The notes: generated from the letters alone by a model not told the origin. Numbered from the stretch's first letter, positions 1 through 8,619 are shown. The stretch is 64,000 bases of DNA from an uncultured Paracoccaceae bacterium (GCA_947492825.1 CANLNT010000001.1:806001-870000), one strand, 5' to 3'. Made by a program: numbers and translations.

Positions 1-153
1 GGTCGCCTCTGCATCACTTCCGATTGGCGAATGCAGTGGCATCAAGGCGTTGTCACCGCGCCCTTGATCTTAACCACCGCACGGTGAGGTGTGGCGACGG
101 ACTTGCGTCAGCATGGGATGTGTATGGCATGTGCATGGTTTGTGCATGGCACC

Positions 154-1155
154 TCAGCGCATCCAGAACCCGGCCGATTTGATCTTGTTGCGTAGCTTCT
201 TTTCGGGGCGAGGCAGGTCGTTTTGGTCGAACATCGCGCGCACCTTCTGGCCGCGTCCCTGAAAGATCATCCGCTTGAACGGCTCGTAATTCTTCAACCA
301 TTTCTTGATCTTATTGGGTGCAGCGACGGTTTCCATCACCTGCACCGCATGATCACTTTCGCGCGCATAAAAGAGCGGCAGCATCCTGTAGTGACAGGTT
401 AACGCCCCATCCAGCCCGTTCAGGTTTTCCCCCGGACGACCACCGCCAAAAGAATGGATCACAAGCGGCAGAACCACCTGATCCAACCAAGGATCCAGCG
501 GTTGAATAACCAGCTCTTCAGGCCGGTCATCGCGCACCGCAAGTGCGTATTCCAGGAACCGCGCGCCAAAGGCTTCCGGGTCGTGCCCAATGAACCACCC
601 GGCGTTAAAGTACAGATATCGTTGCCAATATTCATCCGGCTGTGACACATCCAGCGTGCTTTCAAACTCCAGCCCGAACTTGTCGTAAAGCGATTTCCAG
701 ATCGCCGTATAGCCCGGCCAGTACAGCTCTTCGACCGGCCATGTCCCCTCGCGCTTCATCGAGGCGCTGGGATAATCAAAGTTAATATCCAGCCCCATCA
801 GCTCGCCTGTCACCAGCGTATCGGTGTCAAAAAAGATGAACGGCTCACCAGCAGGCAAGGTGACAAGCCCTTCGATCTTGTTGCCATAAGGGTAAGCCTC
901 GCCAAAGTGCTGGTTTTCAAAGGGGATCACTTCTGCCCCAAGCTCGGTCAGCACGGCTTTGATTTCGCTCGACATTGTCGGGTCTTTGGCCCAGCGGGCA
1001 TTGGCCTGTGGCTCGGCCACAATGACGCGCCCGTCAAACAGCGGCGACATCGCCCGCAGGCTGGCCACAAACAGCACTGCCTCATACTGAAGCCGGCCCG
1101 CCTGACCGACGATCATGATGTTAAACCTTTGGCGTGGCTTGTTTTTCGTCGCCAT
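154..1155 (-). CDS. Glycosyltransferase-like protein
   Basis: A 333-residue soluble protein with the look of a nucleotide-sugar glycosyltransferase fold. A strand-rich N-terminus is followed by a hydrophobic strand ending in Asp-Thr-Asp at residues 110-112 (context IFFDTDTLV), which resembles the metal-binding DxD motif of GT-A enzymes. No signal peptide or membrane segment is visible, so it is probably cytoplasmic. The ATG at 1155 is preferred over the GTG directly before it. The gene is divergent from the small gene at 1235. The sugar donor and acceptor cannot be inferred. A role in surface polysaccharide or capsule synthesis is only a family-level guess. The family assignment rests on the DxD context and overall length. 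Confidence 0.75.
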   Translation of the reverse strand: MATKNKPRQRFNIMIVGQAGRLQYEAVLFVASLRAMSPLFDGRVIVAEPQANARWAKDPTMSSEIKAVLTELGAEVIPFENQHFGEAYPYGNKIEGLVTLPAGEPFIFFDTDTLVTGELMGLDINFDYPSASMKREGTWPVEELYWPGYTAIWKSLYDKFGLEFESTLDVSQPDEYWQRYLYFNAGWFIGHDPEAFGARFLEYALAVRDDRPEELVIQPLDPWLDQVVLPLVIHSFGGGRPGENLNGLDGALTCHYRMLPLFYARESDHAVQVMETVAAPNKIKKWLKNYEPFKRMIFQGRGQKVRAMFDQNDLPRPEKKLRNKIKSAGFWMR

Positions 1156-1234
1156 CACACACTGCCTGCCTTGCTTTTTCAGGCACTATAGAGTGCAATC
1201 CCCACAGGCACTAGTTTTGAAAATGAGGCCACAG

Positions 1235-1741
1235 ATGTTTGAGATATTTCTGCCCTACCTGATTGGAACCGCACTGGGCATTTCGCCGCAAAGTGCCCCG
1301 GAAAACAACGAGATGGCAAGTGTTGGCGACGGGTCGGGCGATGTTGCCATGGAGCGCACGCCAGAAGATCAGACGCCGACCGGTCAATTCACCACCGCCA
1401 CGGAAATCAAACCAATTCTTAACGCCACCATGGGAAGCTGGGTCGCAGTGCGGAATTGGGAAGGTCAGGATCTGGTCTATTTCACCCAATTGCTCGCCTG
1501 GCGCTGCGGCATCTGGGACATCAGCTATGGCATTAACGGTGCCGACCCGGATCAGGTCTTGCCGATGGAACCCTGCCACGAAGGCACCAACAGCCCGAAT
1601 GCGCTAACGGATATCGAAAATTTCCTGCCCTATGTCGTCTTGCCTGAAAACACCGTTGAAAATCTTACGGTTCAGTTAACGCTCGACGATGGGTCAGTGT
1701 TGATCAACAGCTACGATCGTCCGGCGATCCAGATGCCTTAA
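1235..1741 (+). CDS. Hypothetical protein
   Basis: A 168-residue protein of unknown function. The N-terminus (MFEIFLPYLIGTALG) is hydrophobic, as in a weak signal or anchor. The rest is soluble, acidic and strand-like, with two Cys (WRCGIW and EPCHEG) that could form a disulphide if exported. The ATG at 1235 has GAGG six bases upstream. The in-frame ATG at 1223 has no convincing ribosome-binding site. It is divergent from the glycosyltransferase-like gene and ends before tRNA-Tyr on the other strand. The coding potential is convincing because the codon use matches the neighbours. Confidence 0.7.
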   Translation: MFEIFLPYLIGTALGISPQSAPENNEMASVGDGSGDVAMERTPEDQTPTGQFTTATEIKPILNATMGSWVAVRNWEGQDLVYFTQLLAWRCGIWDISYGINGADPDQVLPMEPCHEGTNSPNALTDIENFLPYVVLPENTVENLTVQLTLDDGSVLINSYDRPAIQMP

Positions 1742-1819
1742 TGCGCTCTTGCGCGCATAATGCATTGTTTTCGTTGCGGGAAATCGCCGCTCCGTCTGGT
1801 GGGCCTTCAAGGGTGAAAG

Positions 1820-1903
1820 TGGTGGGCGACCCTGGAATCGAACCAGGCGTGCGTCTCCGCGAGGGAGTTACAGTCCCCTGCCACACCTTGCGGCCTGTCG
1901 CCC
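1820..1903 (-). tRNA. tRNA-Tyr (GUA anticodon)
   Basis: The minus strand folds as a class II tRNA. The acceptor stem GGGCGAC/GTCGCCC is followed by discriminator A and an encoded CCA. A T-arm CCTGG-TTCGATT-CCAGG, a long variable arm and an anticodon stem AGGGG/CTCCCT with loop CTGTAAC give anticodon GTA. The long variable arm fits bacterial tRNA-Tyr. A good promoter lies just upstream. Confidence 0.96.
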
Positions 1904-1913
1904 ACTGGCGCGC

Positions 1914-1942
1914 TGGATAGCCTTGGCCCCTTGGGGCGTCAA
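1914..1942 (-). promoter_or_regulatory. Promoter of tRNA-Tyr
   Basis: On the minus strand TTGACG (1937-1942) and TATCCA (1914-1919) are separated by 17 bases. The -10 box ends about 11 bases before the tRNA 5' end, as expected for a housekeeping-sigma tRNA promoter. Confidence 0.6.
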
Positions 1943-2023
1943 GACGAAAATCGCGCGCATTTGGCACGGGTTCACAGGGGCCGCATAGTCAGGTATCGGC
2001 AGGGGCAAGCAACGCCGGGGACG

Positions 2024-2803
2024 ATGATGAAAAAGCCAAAATGGGTGATCGCCAAAGAACAGGCCAAACGCGCCGCCGCAGCCGAGACGGTCTGGCTTTT
2101 CGGGCTGCACGCGGTGCGCGATGCTTTACAGAATCCGGCGCGCGAAAAGCTGCGGCTGGTGGTGACGCGCAATGCCCTGGATAAGCTGGCGGATGCCGTG
2201 CAAGCCGCTGAAATCGAACCGGAAATCTCGGACCCGCGCAAGTTTGCAGCGCCCATTGATCCACAATCGGTGCATCAGGGGGCCGCACTTGAGGTCAAGC
2301 CGCTCAACTGGGGATCGCTCGAGGACGTGGCGCTGGGCGACGGGGCGATGCCACCACGCATGGTGCTGCTCGACCGGGTGACAGACCCACATAATGTGGG
2401 TGCGATCCTGCGTTCAGCGGAAGTCTTTGGCGCGCGGGCCGTGGTTGCCGTGCAGCGCCATTCAGCGCCTGAAACCGGTGCTTTGGCCAAGACCGCCAGT
2501 GGCGCGCTGGAACGCCAGCCCTATATCCGTGTGCGCAATCTGGCTGACACGATGATCGCGCTGAAAGACATGGGTTATCTGGTGCTGGGCCTTGATGGGA
2601 CGGCAACCGCGACGATGGAAGAAGCGCTGGACGGCAAACGCGACCGGGCCGTCGCACTCGTTTTGGGGGCAGAGGGGCCGGGATTGCGTGAAAAGACGCT
2701 TGAAACCTGCGACCAATTGGTACGGATTGACGCAACTGGCGGTTTTGGTTCGCTCAACGTCTCAAATGCGGCCGCAGTTGCCCTATATGCTTCCAAAGCA
2801 TAG
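2024..2803 (+). CDS. rlmB: 23S rRNA 2'-O-ribose methyltransferase RlmB (TrmH/SpoU family)
   Basis: A 259-residue SPOUT-class methyltransferase that in this family methylates the 2'-OH of a guanosine in the peptidyl-transferase region of 23S rRNA, using S-adenosylmethionine. An N-terminal substrate-binding domain opens with WLFGLHAVRDAL. The catalytic knot domain shows motif 1 (HNVGAILRSAEVFGA), motif 2 (LVLGAEGPGL) and motif 3 (SLNVSNAAAVALYA). The ATG at 2024, directly followed by a second ATG, is taken because the family starts shortly before the WxxGxHAV motif; the longer frame from 1931 overlaps the tRNA promoter. The zinc-ribbon gene follows 8 bases later, probably co-transcribed. Confidence 0.93.
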   Translation: MMKKPKWVIAKEQAKRAAAAETVWLFGLHAVRDALQNPAREKLRLVVTRNALDKLADAVQAAEIEPEISDPRKFAAPIDPQSVHQGAALEVKPLNWGSLEDVALGDGAMPPRMVLLDRVTDPHNVGAILRSAEVFGARAVVAVQRHSAPETGALAKTASGALERQPYIRVRNLADTMIALKDMGYLVLGLDGTATATMEEALDGKRDRAVALVLGAEGPGLREKTLETCDQLVRIDATGGFGSLNVSNAAAVALYASKA

Positions 2804-2811
2804 GAGGCCCC

Positions 2812-3123
2812 ATGGGTGCTGTGAAAGTTGCGACCTGTTGTTATTGCGGCACCAAGGCGGCGCTGGTTCTCAAGGGGAAATCCCGGCATGAATTAGCCTG
2901 TGCGACCTGCGGTGCGCCGCTGCACCGGTTGAAAATGTTACCAAATGCGCCGCGCGGTGCGACCGCGCCTGCGGCGACGCCCGCCCGCCCGGCCCCTCGC
3001 ATTGACCCATCCCACGGTGTGAAACCCGCAGGCTGGGGTAAGAAAAAGCGTAAGAAACGCAAAGGTTTGGGGCGCAAAGTGTTTGAAGAATTGTGGGACG
3101 TGGTCGAAGATATCTTTGACTGA
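2812..3123 (+). CDS. Small zinc-ribbon-like protein
   Basis: A 103-residue protein with two Cys pairs near the N-terminus (CCYCGT and CATCG) spaced like a four-Cys zinc ribbon. A Pro/Ala-rich linker follows, then a very basic stretch (KKKRKKRKG), then an acidic end. The ribbon plus Lys/Arg patch suggests nucleic-acid or ribosome contact, but this is inference. It starts 8 bases after rlmB with AGGAGG upstream (2803-2808), so the two are likely one transcript and it may act in RNA metabolism. No closer family was recognised. Confidence 0.8.
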   Translation: MGAVKVATCCYCGTKAALVLKGKSRHELACATCGAPLHRLKMLPNAPRGATAPAATPARPAPRIDPSHGVKPAGWGKKKRKKRKGLGRKVFEELWDVVEDIFD

Positions 3124-3194
3124 AACATTTGTCCGCCTGCTTTCACGCCTTGGCGAGCAGGGTCGCATTTGCAGGCAGCCTCGCGCATTTTAGG

Positions 3195-3213
3195 CTCAGA
3201 CCCGCAATCTGAG
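3195..3213 (+). promoter_or_regulatory. Hairpin covering the ribosome-binding site of the YHS gene
   Basis: CTCAGA and TCTGAG pair across a seven-base loop. The 3' arm overlaps the GAGGA ribosome-binding site (3211-3215) of the gene at 3222. It could lower translation initiation. Six base pairs is modest, so this is a candidate only. Confidence 0.3.
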
Positions 3214-3221
3214 GACCCAAA

Positions 3222-3674
3222 ATGATGCTGACCCGTCGATCCATGATTGGCCTTTTGGCCGCAACACCGTTCCTGGCCCGTCCGGCCTTTGCCGCCAGCC
3301 CCGAGGTTTTTGCCGAAGGTGGCCTTGCCATCCGTGGCGCTGACCCTGTGGCCTTTTTCACGGCCGGTGCGCCGACCGCAGGTGACGCGGCACACAGCCT
3401 GATGTGGAAAGGGGCGACATGGCAATTTGCAAGCGCCGAGAACATGGCGCTTTTTGAAGCAAATCCAGAGGCTTACGCGCCGCAATTCGGCGGGTATTGT
3501 GCCTTTGCGATGTCCAAAGGTGCCATCGCCACCTCTGTCCCGGAGGCCTGGACGATTGTGGATGACAAGCTTTATCTGAACTACTCGGTAAATGTCCGCA
3601 CCATCTGGTCGCAAGACATTCCTGGCAATATCGAAAAGGCCAATGGGCATTGGCCTGACATCCTCACGGCGTGA
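3222..3674 (+). CDS. Exported YHS-domain protein
   Basis: A 150-residue protein with an N-terminal export signal: basic MMLTRRSMIG, a hydrophobic core, then FAASP near residue 25. The Arg pair resembles a weak Tat signal. The mature part matches a YHS domain: GGLAIRGADPVAFFTAG, then WQFASAENMALFEANPEAYAPQFGGYCAFAMS. YHS domains are associated with metal handling, but the Cys content here is low (a single Cys in GGYCAF). The protein is probably periplasmic. An intrinsic terminator lies about 110 bases downstream. The metal or partner cannot be stated. Confidence 0.88.
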   Translation: MMLTRRSMIGLLAATPFLARPAFAASPEVFAEGGLAIRGADPVAFFTAGAPTAGDAAHSLMWKGATWQFASAENMALFEANPEAYAPQFGGYCAFAMSKGAIATSVPEAWTIVDDKLYLNYSVNVRTIWSQDIPGNIEKANGHWPDILTA

Positions 3675-3782
3675 TCACATCGCAGTGCGAGGGCCTTTTT
3701 CGGCATCGGGGCGACCCCATCTGTTTGACAGGGCAGTCCCCCGGAACAACTGCCTGAAAGACTGTCCCTCGTTCCACAAACT

Positions 3783-3809
3783 GCGCCCGGTTGATCCGGG
3801 CGCTTTTTT
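3783..3809 (+). terminator. Rho-independent terminator
   Basis: Perfect 8-bp stem GCGCCCGG/CCGGGCGC with loop TTGAT followed by six T. It lies 15 bases before the start of the CoA-binding gene, so it closes the YHS transcript or a small RNA from 3675 onward. Confidence 0.88.
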
Positions 3810-3824
3810 GTGACCACGTAAGCC

Positions 3825-4292
3825 ATGACCTATTCCGACGCTCATCTGCGCGAGATTCTGCACCGCACCAAGACGATCGCTGTGGTTGGTGTGTCGGCCA
3901 ATCCGGTGCGGCCCAGCTATTATGTCGCGCGATATCTGACGCTGAAGGGGTTTGCGGTCACACCGGTCAATCCGGGGTTGGCCGGGCAGTCGCTATTCGG
4001 GGTGGAGGTTTACCCTGACCTCAAGAGCGTCCCGCATGACATTGATATGGTGGATATTTTTCGCCGCTCTGTTGCGGTACCGCCGATTGTGGATGAGGCG
4101 CTGGCGCGTTGGCCCAAGTTGCAGACCATCTGGATGCAGATTGGTGTGGAGCATGCGCAGGCAGCCGCAAAAGCAGAGGCGCGTGGGGTGGATGTGATCC
4201 AGAACCGCTGCCCCAAGATTGAATATCAGCGGTTGTTCGGAGAGCTGCGGATGGGTGGGTTCAACACCGGGATCATTTCGTCCAAGCTGTGA
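3825..4292 (+). CDS. CoA-binding domain protein (YccU-like)
   Basis: A 155-residue single-domain Rossmann protein of the CoA-binding family related to the N-terminal domain of succinyl-CoA synthetase alpha chain. Visible features are TIAVVGVSANPVRPSYYVARYL near the N-terminus (nucleotide loop), VTPVNPG, IDMVDIFRRS and the end motif IGVEHAQAAAKAEARGVDVIQNRCP. The biological role in bacteria is not established; CoA binding is inferred from the family. It is monocistronic, lies just after an intrinsic terminator, and is convergent with hisE across an interspersed repeat. Confidence 0.9.
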   Translation: MTYSDAHLREILHRTKTIAVVGVSANPVRPSYYVARYLTLKGFAVTPVNPGLAGQSLFGVEVYPDLKSVPHDIDMVDIFRRSVAVPPIVDEALARWPKLQTIWMQIGVEHAQAAAKAEARGVDVIQNRCPKIEYQRLFGELRMGGFNTGIISSKL

Positions 4293-4297
4293 TGTCA

Positions 4298-4376
4298 TGG
4301 GGGCTGGCCCCCAAACACACAGTAAATTGGGGGCCAGCCCCCAAACCCCCGGGATTTTTCTAGCCAGAAGAAGAGG
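4298..4376 (+). repeat. Interspersed intergenic element, copy A
   Basis: Two GC-rich palindromes (4298-4313 and 4328-4343, each TGGGGGC-x2-GCCCCCA) are followed by CCCCCGGGATTTTTCTAGCCAGAAGAAGAGGG. The same core occurs before murG and, degenerated, at 18181, 40881 and 42484. The tail overlaps the hisE 3' end, supplying its last codons and stop. The palindromes may also terminate transcription between the convergent genes. Confidence 0.65.
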
Positions 4377-4680
4377 GACGTGCCGCTTTTTCGGCAATGC
4401 CGGAGGTGCCCTGACGGCGGGCGAGTTCGGTCAGGACGTCATCAAGCGGGACGTCACGGGCGGCGAGCATGACAAGCAGGTGGTAGAGGACGTCGGCGGC
4501 CTCTGCCGTGAGTGCGACTTTGTCGCCTTTGACCGCTTCGATGATCGCCTCAATAGCTTCTTCCCCGAATTTTTCGGCGCATTTTTCAGGGCCCTGCGCC
4601 AGCAGTTTGGCGGTCCAGCTGGATGCGGGGTCAGCGCCTTTGCGCGCGGCGATGGTGGTGGCGAGGTCGTCGAGCGTCAT
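4360..4680 (-). CDS. hisE: Phosphoribosyl-ATP pyrophosphatase HisE
   Basis: A 106-residue cytoplasmic enzyme that removes pyrophosphate from phosphoribosyl-ATP, the second step of histidine synthesis. The all-alpha MazG-like fold is visible, with [13 protein letters not shown] and [13 protein letters not shown] carrying the acidic metal ligands. The ATG at 4680 overlaps the hisF stop by four bases (ATGA), which fixes the start; an upstream in-frame extension inside hisF is rejected. The C-terminal residues (PSSSG) and stop codon are written by an interspersed intergenic element, so the tail is not native-looking. It is the last gene of the hisF-hisE pair. Confidence 0.95.
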   Translation of the reverse strand: MTLDDLATTIAARKGADPASSWTAKLLAQGPEKCAEKFGEEAIEAIIEAVKGDKVALTAEAADVLYHLLVMLAARDVPLDDVLTELARRQGTSGIAEKAARPSSSG

Positions 4681-5438
4681 GTCATCCTCATCGGGATACC
4701 GTTGGCGGCCATATGCGCCTTGGCCTCGGCGATTGTGTAGGTGCCGAAGTGAAAGATTGATGCCGCCAGCACGGCGGATGCGCCGCCTTCGGTCACACCT
4801 TCGACAAGGTGATCCAGCGTGCCAACACCACCAGAGGCAATCACCGGGACATCCACCGCATCGCTGACTGCACGGGTAAGCGGCAGGTTGAAGCCCGCTT
4901 TCGTGCCGTCGCGATCCATTGAGGTCAGCAGGATCTCTCCTGCACCTTTTGAAACGACTGTCTGGGCAAACTCCACCGCGTCGATGCCCGTGGCGCGTCG
5001 CCCGCCGTGGGTGAAGATCTCCCACCGGCCGGGTGCGACGGTTTTGGCGTCGATGGCCACCACGATGCATTGACTGCCAAAGCGCAATGCCGCCTCGGCC
5101 ACGACATCTGGGTTGGCCACGGCGGCTGAGTTAAAACTGACCTTGTCAGCACCGGCCAGCAGCAGATTGCGCACGTCATGGTGGGTGCGGACGCCGCCGC
5201 CGATGGTCAGCGGCATAAAGCATTGCTCGGCCGTGCGGGTCGCCAGATCGTACATGGTGCCGCGGTTTTCTTCCGTGGCCAAGATGTCGAGGAAACACAG
5301 CTCGTCCGCGCCAGCCGCGTTATAGGCAATGGCGGCATCGACCGGGTCGCCTGCGTCAATCAGATCGACAAAGTTCACGCCCTTGACCACGCGGCCTTCG
5401 GCGACGTCCAGGCAGGGGATGATGCGGGTCTTGAGCAT
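4677..5438 (-). CDS. hisF: Imidazole glycerol phosphate synthase cyclase subunit HisF
   Basis: A 253-residue (beta/alpha)8-barrel that uses ammonia from HisH to convert PRFAR into imidazole glycerol phosphate and AICAR. It starts [12 protein letters not shown], with the catalytic Asp in CLDV, and contains [23 protein letters not shown]-type phosphate loops ([17 protein letters not shown]) and the second-half Asp in TSMDRDGT. The length is normal. The ATG at 5438 agrees with the family; a longer frame upstream runs into the divergent caspase gene. It overlaps hisE by four bases. Its partner hisH is encoded 5 kb away in the same orientation. Confidence 0.97.
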   Translation of the reverse strand: MLKTRIIPCLDVAEGRVVKGVNFVDLIDAGDPVDAAIAYNAAGADELCFLDILATEENRGTMYDLATRTAEQCFMPLTIGGGVRTHHDVRNLLLAGADKVSFNSAAVANPDVVAEAALRFGSQCIVVAIDAKTVAPGRWEIFTHGGRRATGIDAVEFAQTVVSKGAGEILLTSMDRDGTKAGFNLPLTRAVSDAVDVPVIASGGVGTLDHLVEGVTEGGASAVLAASIFHFGTYTIAEAKAHMAANGIPMRMT

Positions 5439-5553
5439 GGGGGGCGTGATAGGGCGGATTACTGAAAAGGGGAAGGGGGCAAACGTGATCGCTGCAAGGG
5501 GTGCAATTGTGGATGATCCGGTTAAGCTGCCTGTCAGTTTGGGATGGGACACG

Positions 5554-6777
5554 ATGAAACGGTTAATCGGTATCTTCTTGTTGTGCGTGATCGCACTGCC
5601 CGCGCTGGCAGAGCGCAGGGTCGCGCTTTTGATTGGCAACAACGCTTATGATGCGGTTGAGCCGCTTGCCAAGGCGGTCGCAGACGCCGAGGCGATGGCC
5701 GCGCGGTTGTCGGACGTGGGGTTCGAAGTGATCCTGGCCACCGACGTGACACGGCGCGACTTCAACCTGCGGATTTCGCAGTTCACGGGCTATCTGGGGC
5801 CGGGGGACACCGCGTTTATCTTCTTTGCAGGCCACGGGGTCGAGATTGATGGCGAGAACTATCTGTTGCCGACGGACATCGTTGTGCCTGATGCGGCCTC
5901 TTCCGACTTTGTGCGGTCTGAATCGATCCCGCTATCGGGGCTTCTGGATCGGGTGCGCCGCACCGGAGCGCGGGCGACGCTTGCGGTGATTGATGCCTGC
6001 CGCAACAACCCTTTTCCGCAGCGCGCAGGCCGATCTATTGGCGGCACGCGGGGACTTGCGCGGTTGGCCGCACCCGAGGGGGCGTTTGTGATGTTTTCGG
6101 CGGGTGCTGGGCAATTGGCGCTGGATCAACTGAATGCGCAGGATGACGCGGAAAACTCTGTCTTTACGCGGTTGTTGTTGCCCAAGATCGGTCAGCCGGG
6201 GTTGGAGTTGCGAGAGCTGATCTCGGATTTGCGGGTCGAGGTGCGCGATCTGGCACGCAGCGAGAACCACGCGCAGTTTCCGGCCTATTATGACGAGCTT
6301 TTGGGCGATTTCTATTTCACCAAGGCCTCGGCAGTCTCGTCCGCAGGTGTCGCGACTGATCCGCTGCAAATCCCCAAAGACATCCCCGAACTCAGCAACA
6401 TGGGCGCGGTTGTGACCACCAAATCGGTGGATGAAGTGATGGCCGCGCTCGAGGCTGCGGTGTTGGATTTGGGCGGGCAAGTTTATGGCCGAATTGATCC
6501 ACACGCGGTTGCCGCGCGTGGCGGCGAGGCTGTGACAATGATGCGCGCGCTATGGTTCAGTGATCCCGCCCTTGACGCCATTGCGATCCGCGAAAATAAG
6601 CTGTCGGCGCTGTTGTTGCCGCTGAAGGTGCTGGTGTTTGAACACAACGGGCAAACTGTCTTGGCATACGAACATCCGACAGAGCTGTTTGATGATCTGA
6701 CGTTTGCCGGGAATACGGATTTTCTGGACCTCTATGCCTCTATGCTGTGGGCGGTGACGGAAACGGCCGCACGCTAG
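5554..6777 (+). CDS. Exported caspase-family (C14) protein with C-terminal DUF302-like domain
   Basis: A 407-residue protein with a signal peptide ([19 protein letters not shown]). A caspase/metacaspase domain covers about residues 20-250: [13 protein letters not shown], then the catalytic His94 in FFAGHGVE and Cys149 in IDACRNNPF. Residues about 283-400 align by eye with the DUF302 protein encoded 90 bases downstream. Both share the pattern V(Y/F)xRxx-xxA...LxFxxPAL, LPL(K/R)VLxx and ET/TELF(E/D)xL. It probably acts in the periplasm. The substrate is unknown; family members cleave after Arg/Lys or Asp. It is divergent from hisF and likely co-transcribed with the next gene. Confidence 0.88.
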   Translation: MKRLIGIFLLCVIALPALAERRVALLIGNNAYDAVEPLAKAVADAEAMAARLSDVGFEVILATDVTRRDFNLRISQFTGYLGPGDTAFIFFAGHGVEIDGENYLLPTDIVVPDAASSDFVRSESIPLSGLLDRVRRTGARATLAVIDACRNNPFPQRAGRSIGGTRGLARLAAPEGAFVMFSAGAGQLALDQLNAQDDAENSVFTRLLLPKIGQPGLELRELISDLRVEVRDLARSENHAQFPAYYDELLGDFYFTKASAVSSAGVATDPLQIPKDIPELSNMGAVVTTKSVDEVMAALEAAVLDLGGQVYGRIDPHAVAARGGEAVTMMRALWFSDPALDAIAIRENKLSALLLPLKVLVFEHNGQTVLAYEHPTELFDDLTFAGNTDFLDLYASMLWAVTETAAR

Positions 6778-6866
6778 ATCCCGCCGACTGTCATCTGCTC
6801 GCGCAAATGTCAGTGGCGTGCCACTTGTGACGTGGCAGTGTCAGCCCATGTCATTTGGAGGATGAG

Positions 6867-7310
6867 ATGAAGTCTTTGATAGCGGCGGTATTGATCGCAA
6901 GCGGGAGCATGGCCATGGCCGAAAACGTTACCAAATCTTCGCCACTTAGCGTCGATGAAACGATCAACGGGCTTGCGGCCGCGGTTGAAGGGGCAGGGGC
7001 CACGGTTTTTGCGCGGGTCAATCACGCCGCAGGTGCAGAGAGCGTGGGCAAGTCGATCCCGGATGCACAGTTGCTGATCTTCGGAAACCCGGCGCTGGGC
7101 ACGCAGGCGATGGAACAGGACTTGCGCGCCGGGCTGGTGTTGCCGTTGCGGGTGCTGGCCTATCAGGATGCGGAGGGCAACACACAGATGACCTGGGCCA
7201 CGGCAGAGACTTTGTTCGAGGGGCTCGACATCCCTGCCGACGCGGATGTGGTGAAGAAGGTCAACGGTGCGCTGAACATGCTGACCGACAAGGCGATGAG
7301 CGCAAACTAG
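6867..7310 (+). CDS. Exported DUF302 protein
   Basis: A 147-residue protein with a signal peptide (MKSLIAAVLIASGSMAMA) followed by one DUF302 domain: SVDETINGLAAAVEGAG, VFARVNHAAGAESVG, LLIFGNPALGTQAMEQ, LPLRVLAYQDAEG. The biochemical role of DUF302 is unknown; the fold is small and often exported. The ATG at 6867 is preceded by GGAGGATGAG, a good ribosome-binding site that overlaps an alternative TTG at 6855. It follows the caspase gene that ends in a related domain, suggesting a duplication and a shared pathway. It is convergent with hisA. Confidence 0.88.
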   Translation: MKSLIAAVLIASGSMAMAENVTKSSPLSVDETINGLAAAVEGAGATVFARVNHAAGAESVGKSIPDAQLLIFGNPALGTQAMEQDLRAGLVLPLRVLAYQDAEGNTQMTWATAETLFEGLDIPADADVVKKVNGALNMLTDKAMSAN

Positions 7311-7382
7311 CGCCGAACATCTGCCGCTGTCGCTGGCGATTATGCGACGAATAGTCGGTGCCCGCCTTAGATCGGCCGTCGA

Positions 7383-8102
7383 TCAGGTCTTCAGCGCTGC
7401 CAGCGCTTCTGCCAGATCAATCGCGCCATCATAAAGCGCCCGGCCAGAGATGGCACCGGCGATGACGCCGGTGTCGCGCAGTGCGGTCAGGTCCGCCATG
7501 GATGACACGCCACCCGAGGCGATGACCGGGATATCGACGGCACGGGCCAGCGCTTCTGTCGCGGGGATATTAGGGCCTTTCATCGCGCCGTCACGGTTGA
7601 TGTCGGTGTAGATGATCGCGGCGATGCCCGCGTCCTCGAACGATTTGGCGAGGTCGGTGACCATCACATCTGTTTCCTCGGCCCAGCCGCGCGTGGCGAC
7701 GCGGCCATTGCGGGCATCCAATCCAACAGCGACCTTGCCGGGGAATTCCCGCGCAGCCTCGCGCACCAGATCGGGGTTTTCGACCGCGACCGTGCCAAGG
7801 ATCACGCGGGCCAACCCCTTGTCGATCCAGCGTTCAATCGTCGCCATGTCCCGGATGCCACCACCCAATTGCGCAGGCACGGGGCAGGCTTTCAGGATCG
7901 CCTCTACCGGGGCGGCGTTGACGGGTTCACCGGCGAAAGCGCCGTTCAGGTCAACAAGGTGCAGCCATTGGCATCCTGCCGCAACAAAGGCACGCGCCTG
8001 TGCTGCGGGGTCGTCATTGAAAACTGTGGTCTGGTCCATATCCCCATGCACCAGCCGCACAGCGTTGCCGTCTTTGAGGTCAATGGCGGGATAAAGGATC
8101 AT
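7383..8102 (-). CDS. hisA: ProFAR isomerase HisA
   Basis: A 239-residue (beta/alpha)8-barrel that isomerises ProFAR to PRFAR, the fourth step of histidine synthesis. It starts [12 protein letters not shown] with the first catalytic Asp, and has [40 protein letters not shown] with the second catalytic Asp, and IASGGVSS. The length is standard. It lies alone between two plus-strand gene groups, although it belongs with hisB-hisH upstream and hisF-hisE downstream in the same direction. Confidence 0.97.
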   Translation of the reverse strand: MILYPAIDLKDGNAVRLVHGDMDQTTVFNDDPAAQARAFVAAGCQWLHLVDLNGAFAGEPVNAAPVEAILKACPVPAQLGGGIRDMATIERWIDKGLARVILGTVAVENPDLVREAAREFPGKVAVGLDARNGRVATRGWAEETDVMVTDLAKSFEDAGIAAIIYTDINRDGAMKGPNIPATEALARAVDIPVIASGGVSSMADLTALRDTGVIAGAISGRALYDGAIDLAEALAALKT

Positions 8103-8226
8103 GGCAAGGCTCCGTGCGTTTTGGGCCTTTTGACCAAGGGTTGCAGCATTTGCAACCCAACGTCAGGCTTGATTGGGTCGCGGCGGGGCGGTCATGGTTG
8201 CCCCATCACTCAGGGAGGAATGAGAC

Positions 8227-8619
8227 ATGAAACGCTTTTTGGTCACTTTGGTGGCGATCTTTGGCTTTGCAACCGCCGCTGCGGCACAGGACGCCGCGGT
8301 TGGAATCTGGCAGACCGAAGTCGACGACGGGGCATTCGCCCATATTTTGATGCAGCCATGTGGCAATGCCGTTTGCGGGACAATCCAGCGGACTTTCAAT
8401 GCGGATGGGTCAGAGTTTCAGTCGGAAAACATCGGCAAGCAGATCGTGATCAATATGATCCCCAACGGCGACGGGTCCTATAACGGTCAGGTGTTCCGCC
8501 CATCGAACGGCAAGACCTACACCGGCAAGATGCAAGTGAACGGCAACGCGTTGCGGCTGCAGGGTTGCGTTGCGGGTGGCCTGTTGTGCGCCAGTCAGAA
8601 CTGGGTTCGCGCGGGCTGA
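8227..8619 (+). CDS. Exported DUF2147 protein
   Basis: A 130-residue protein with a clear signal peptide (MKRFLVTLVAIFGFATAAAAQ). The DUF2147 pattern is visible: GIWQTEVDDGAFAHI, PCGNAVCGTI, GKQIVINM, GNGxxYNG-like GSYNGQVFRPSNGKTYTGKM, and a final LRLQGCVAGGLLCASQNWVR. The four Cys may form two disulphides. Members are small periplasmic beta proteins of unknown role. GGAGGAATGAG just upstream is a strong ribosome-binding site. A terminator follows 21 bases after the stop, so it forms a single-gene unit on the strand opposite to the his genes. Confidence 0.9.
   Translation: MKRFLVTLVAIFGFATAAAAQDAAVGIWQTEVDDGAFAHILMQPCGNAVCGTIQRTFNADGSEFQSENIGKQIVINMIPNGDGSYNGQVFRPSNGKTYTGKMQVNGNALRLQGCVAGGLLCASQNWVRAG

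Noticed and set aside
1-153. Possible 3' end of a gene entering from the left
   Set aside because: Short open stretches exist in more than one frame with no recognisable motif; only TGCATGG repeats at 110-155 stand out.
4681-5070. Longer HisE starting inside hisF
   Set aside because: The extension overlaps hisF coding sequence; the ATGA overlap at 4677-4680 gives a normal-length HisE.
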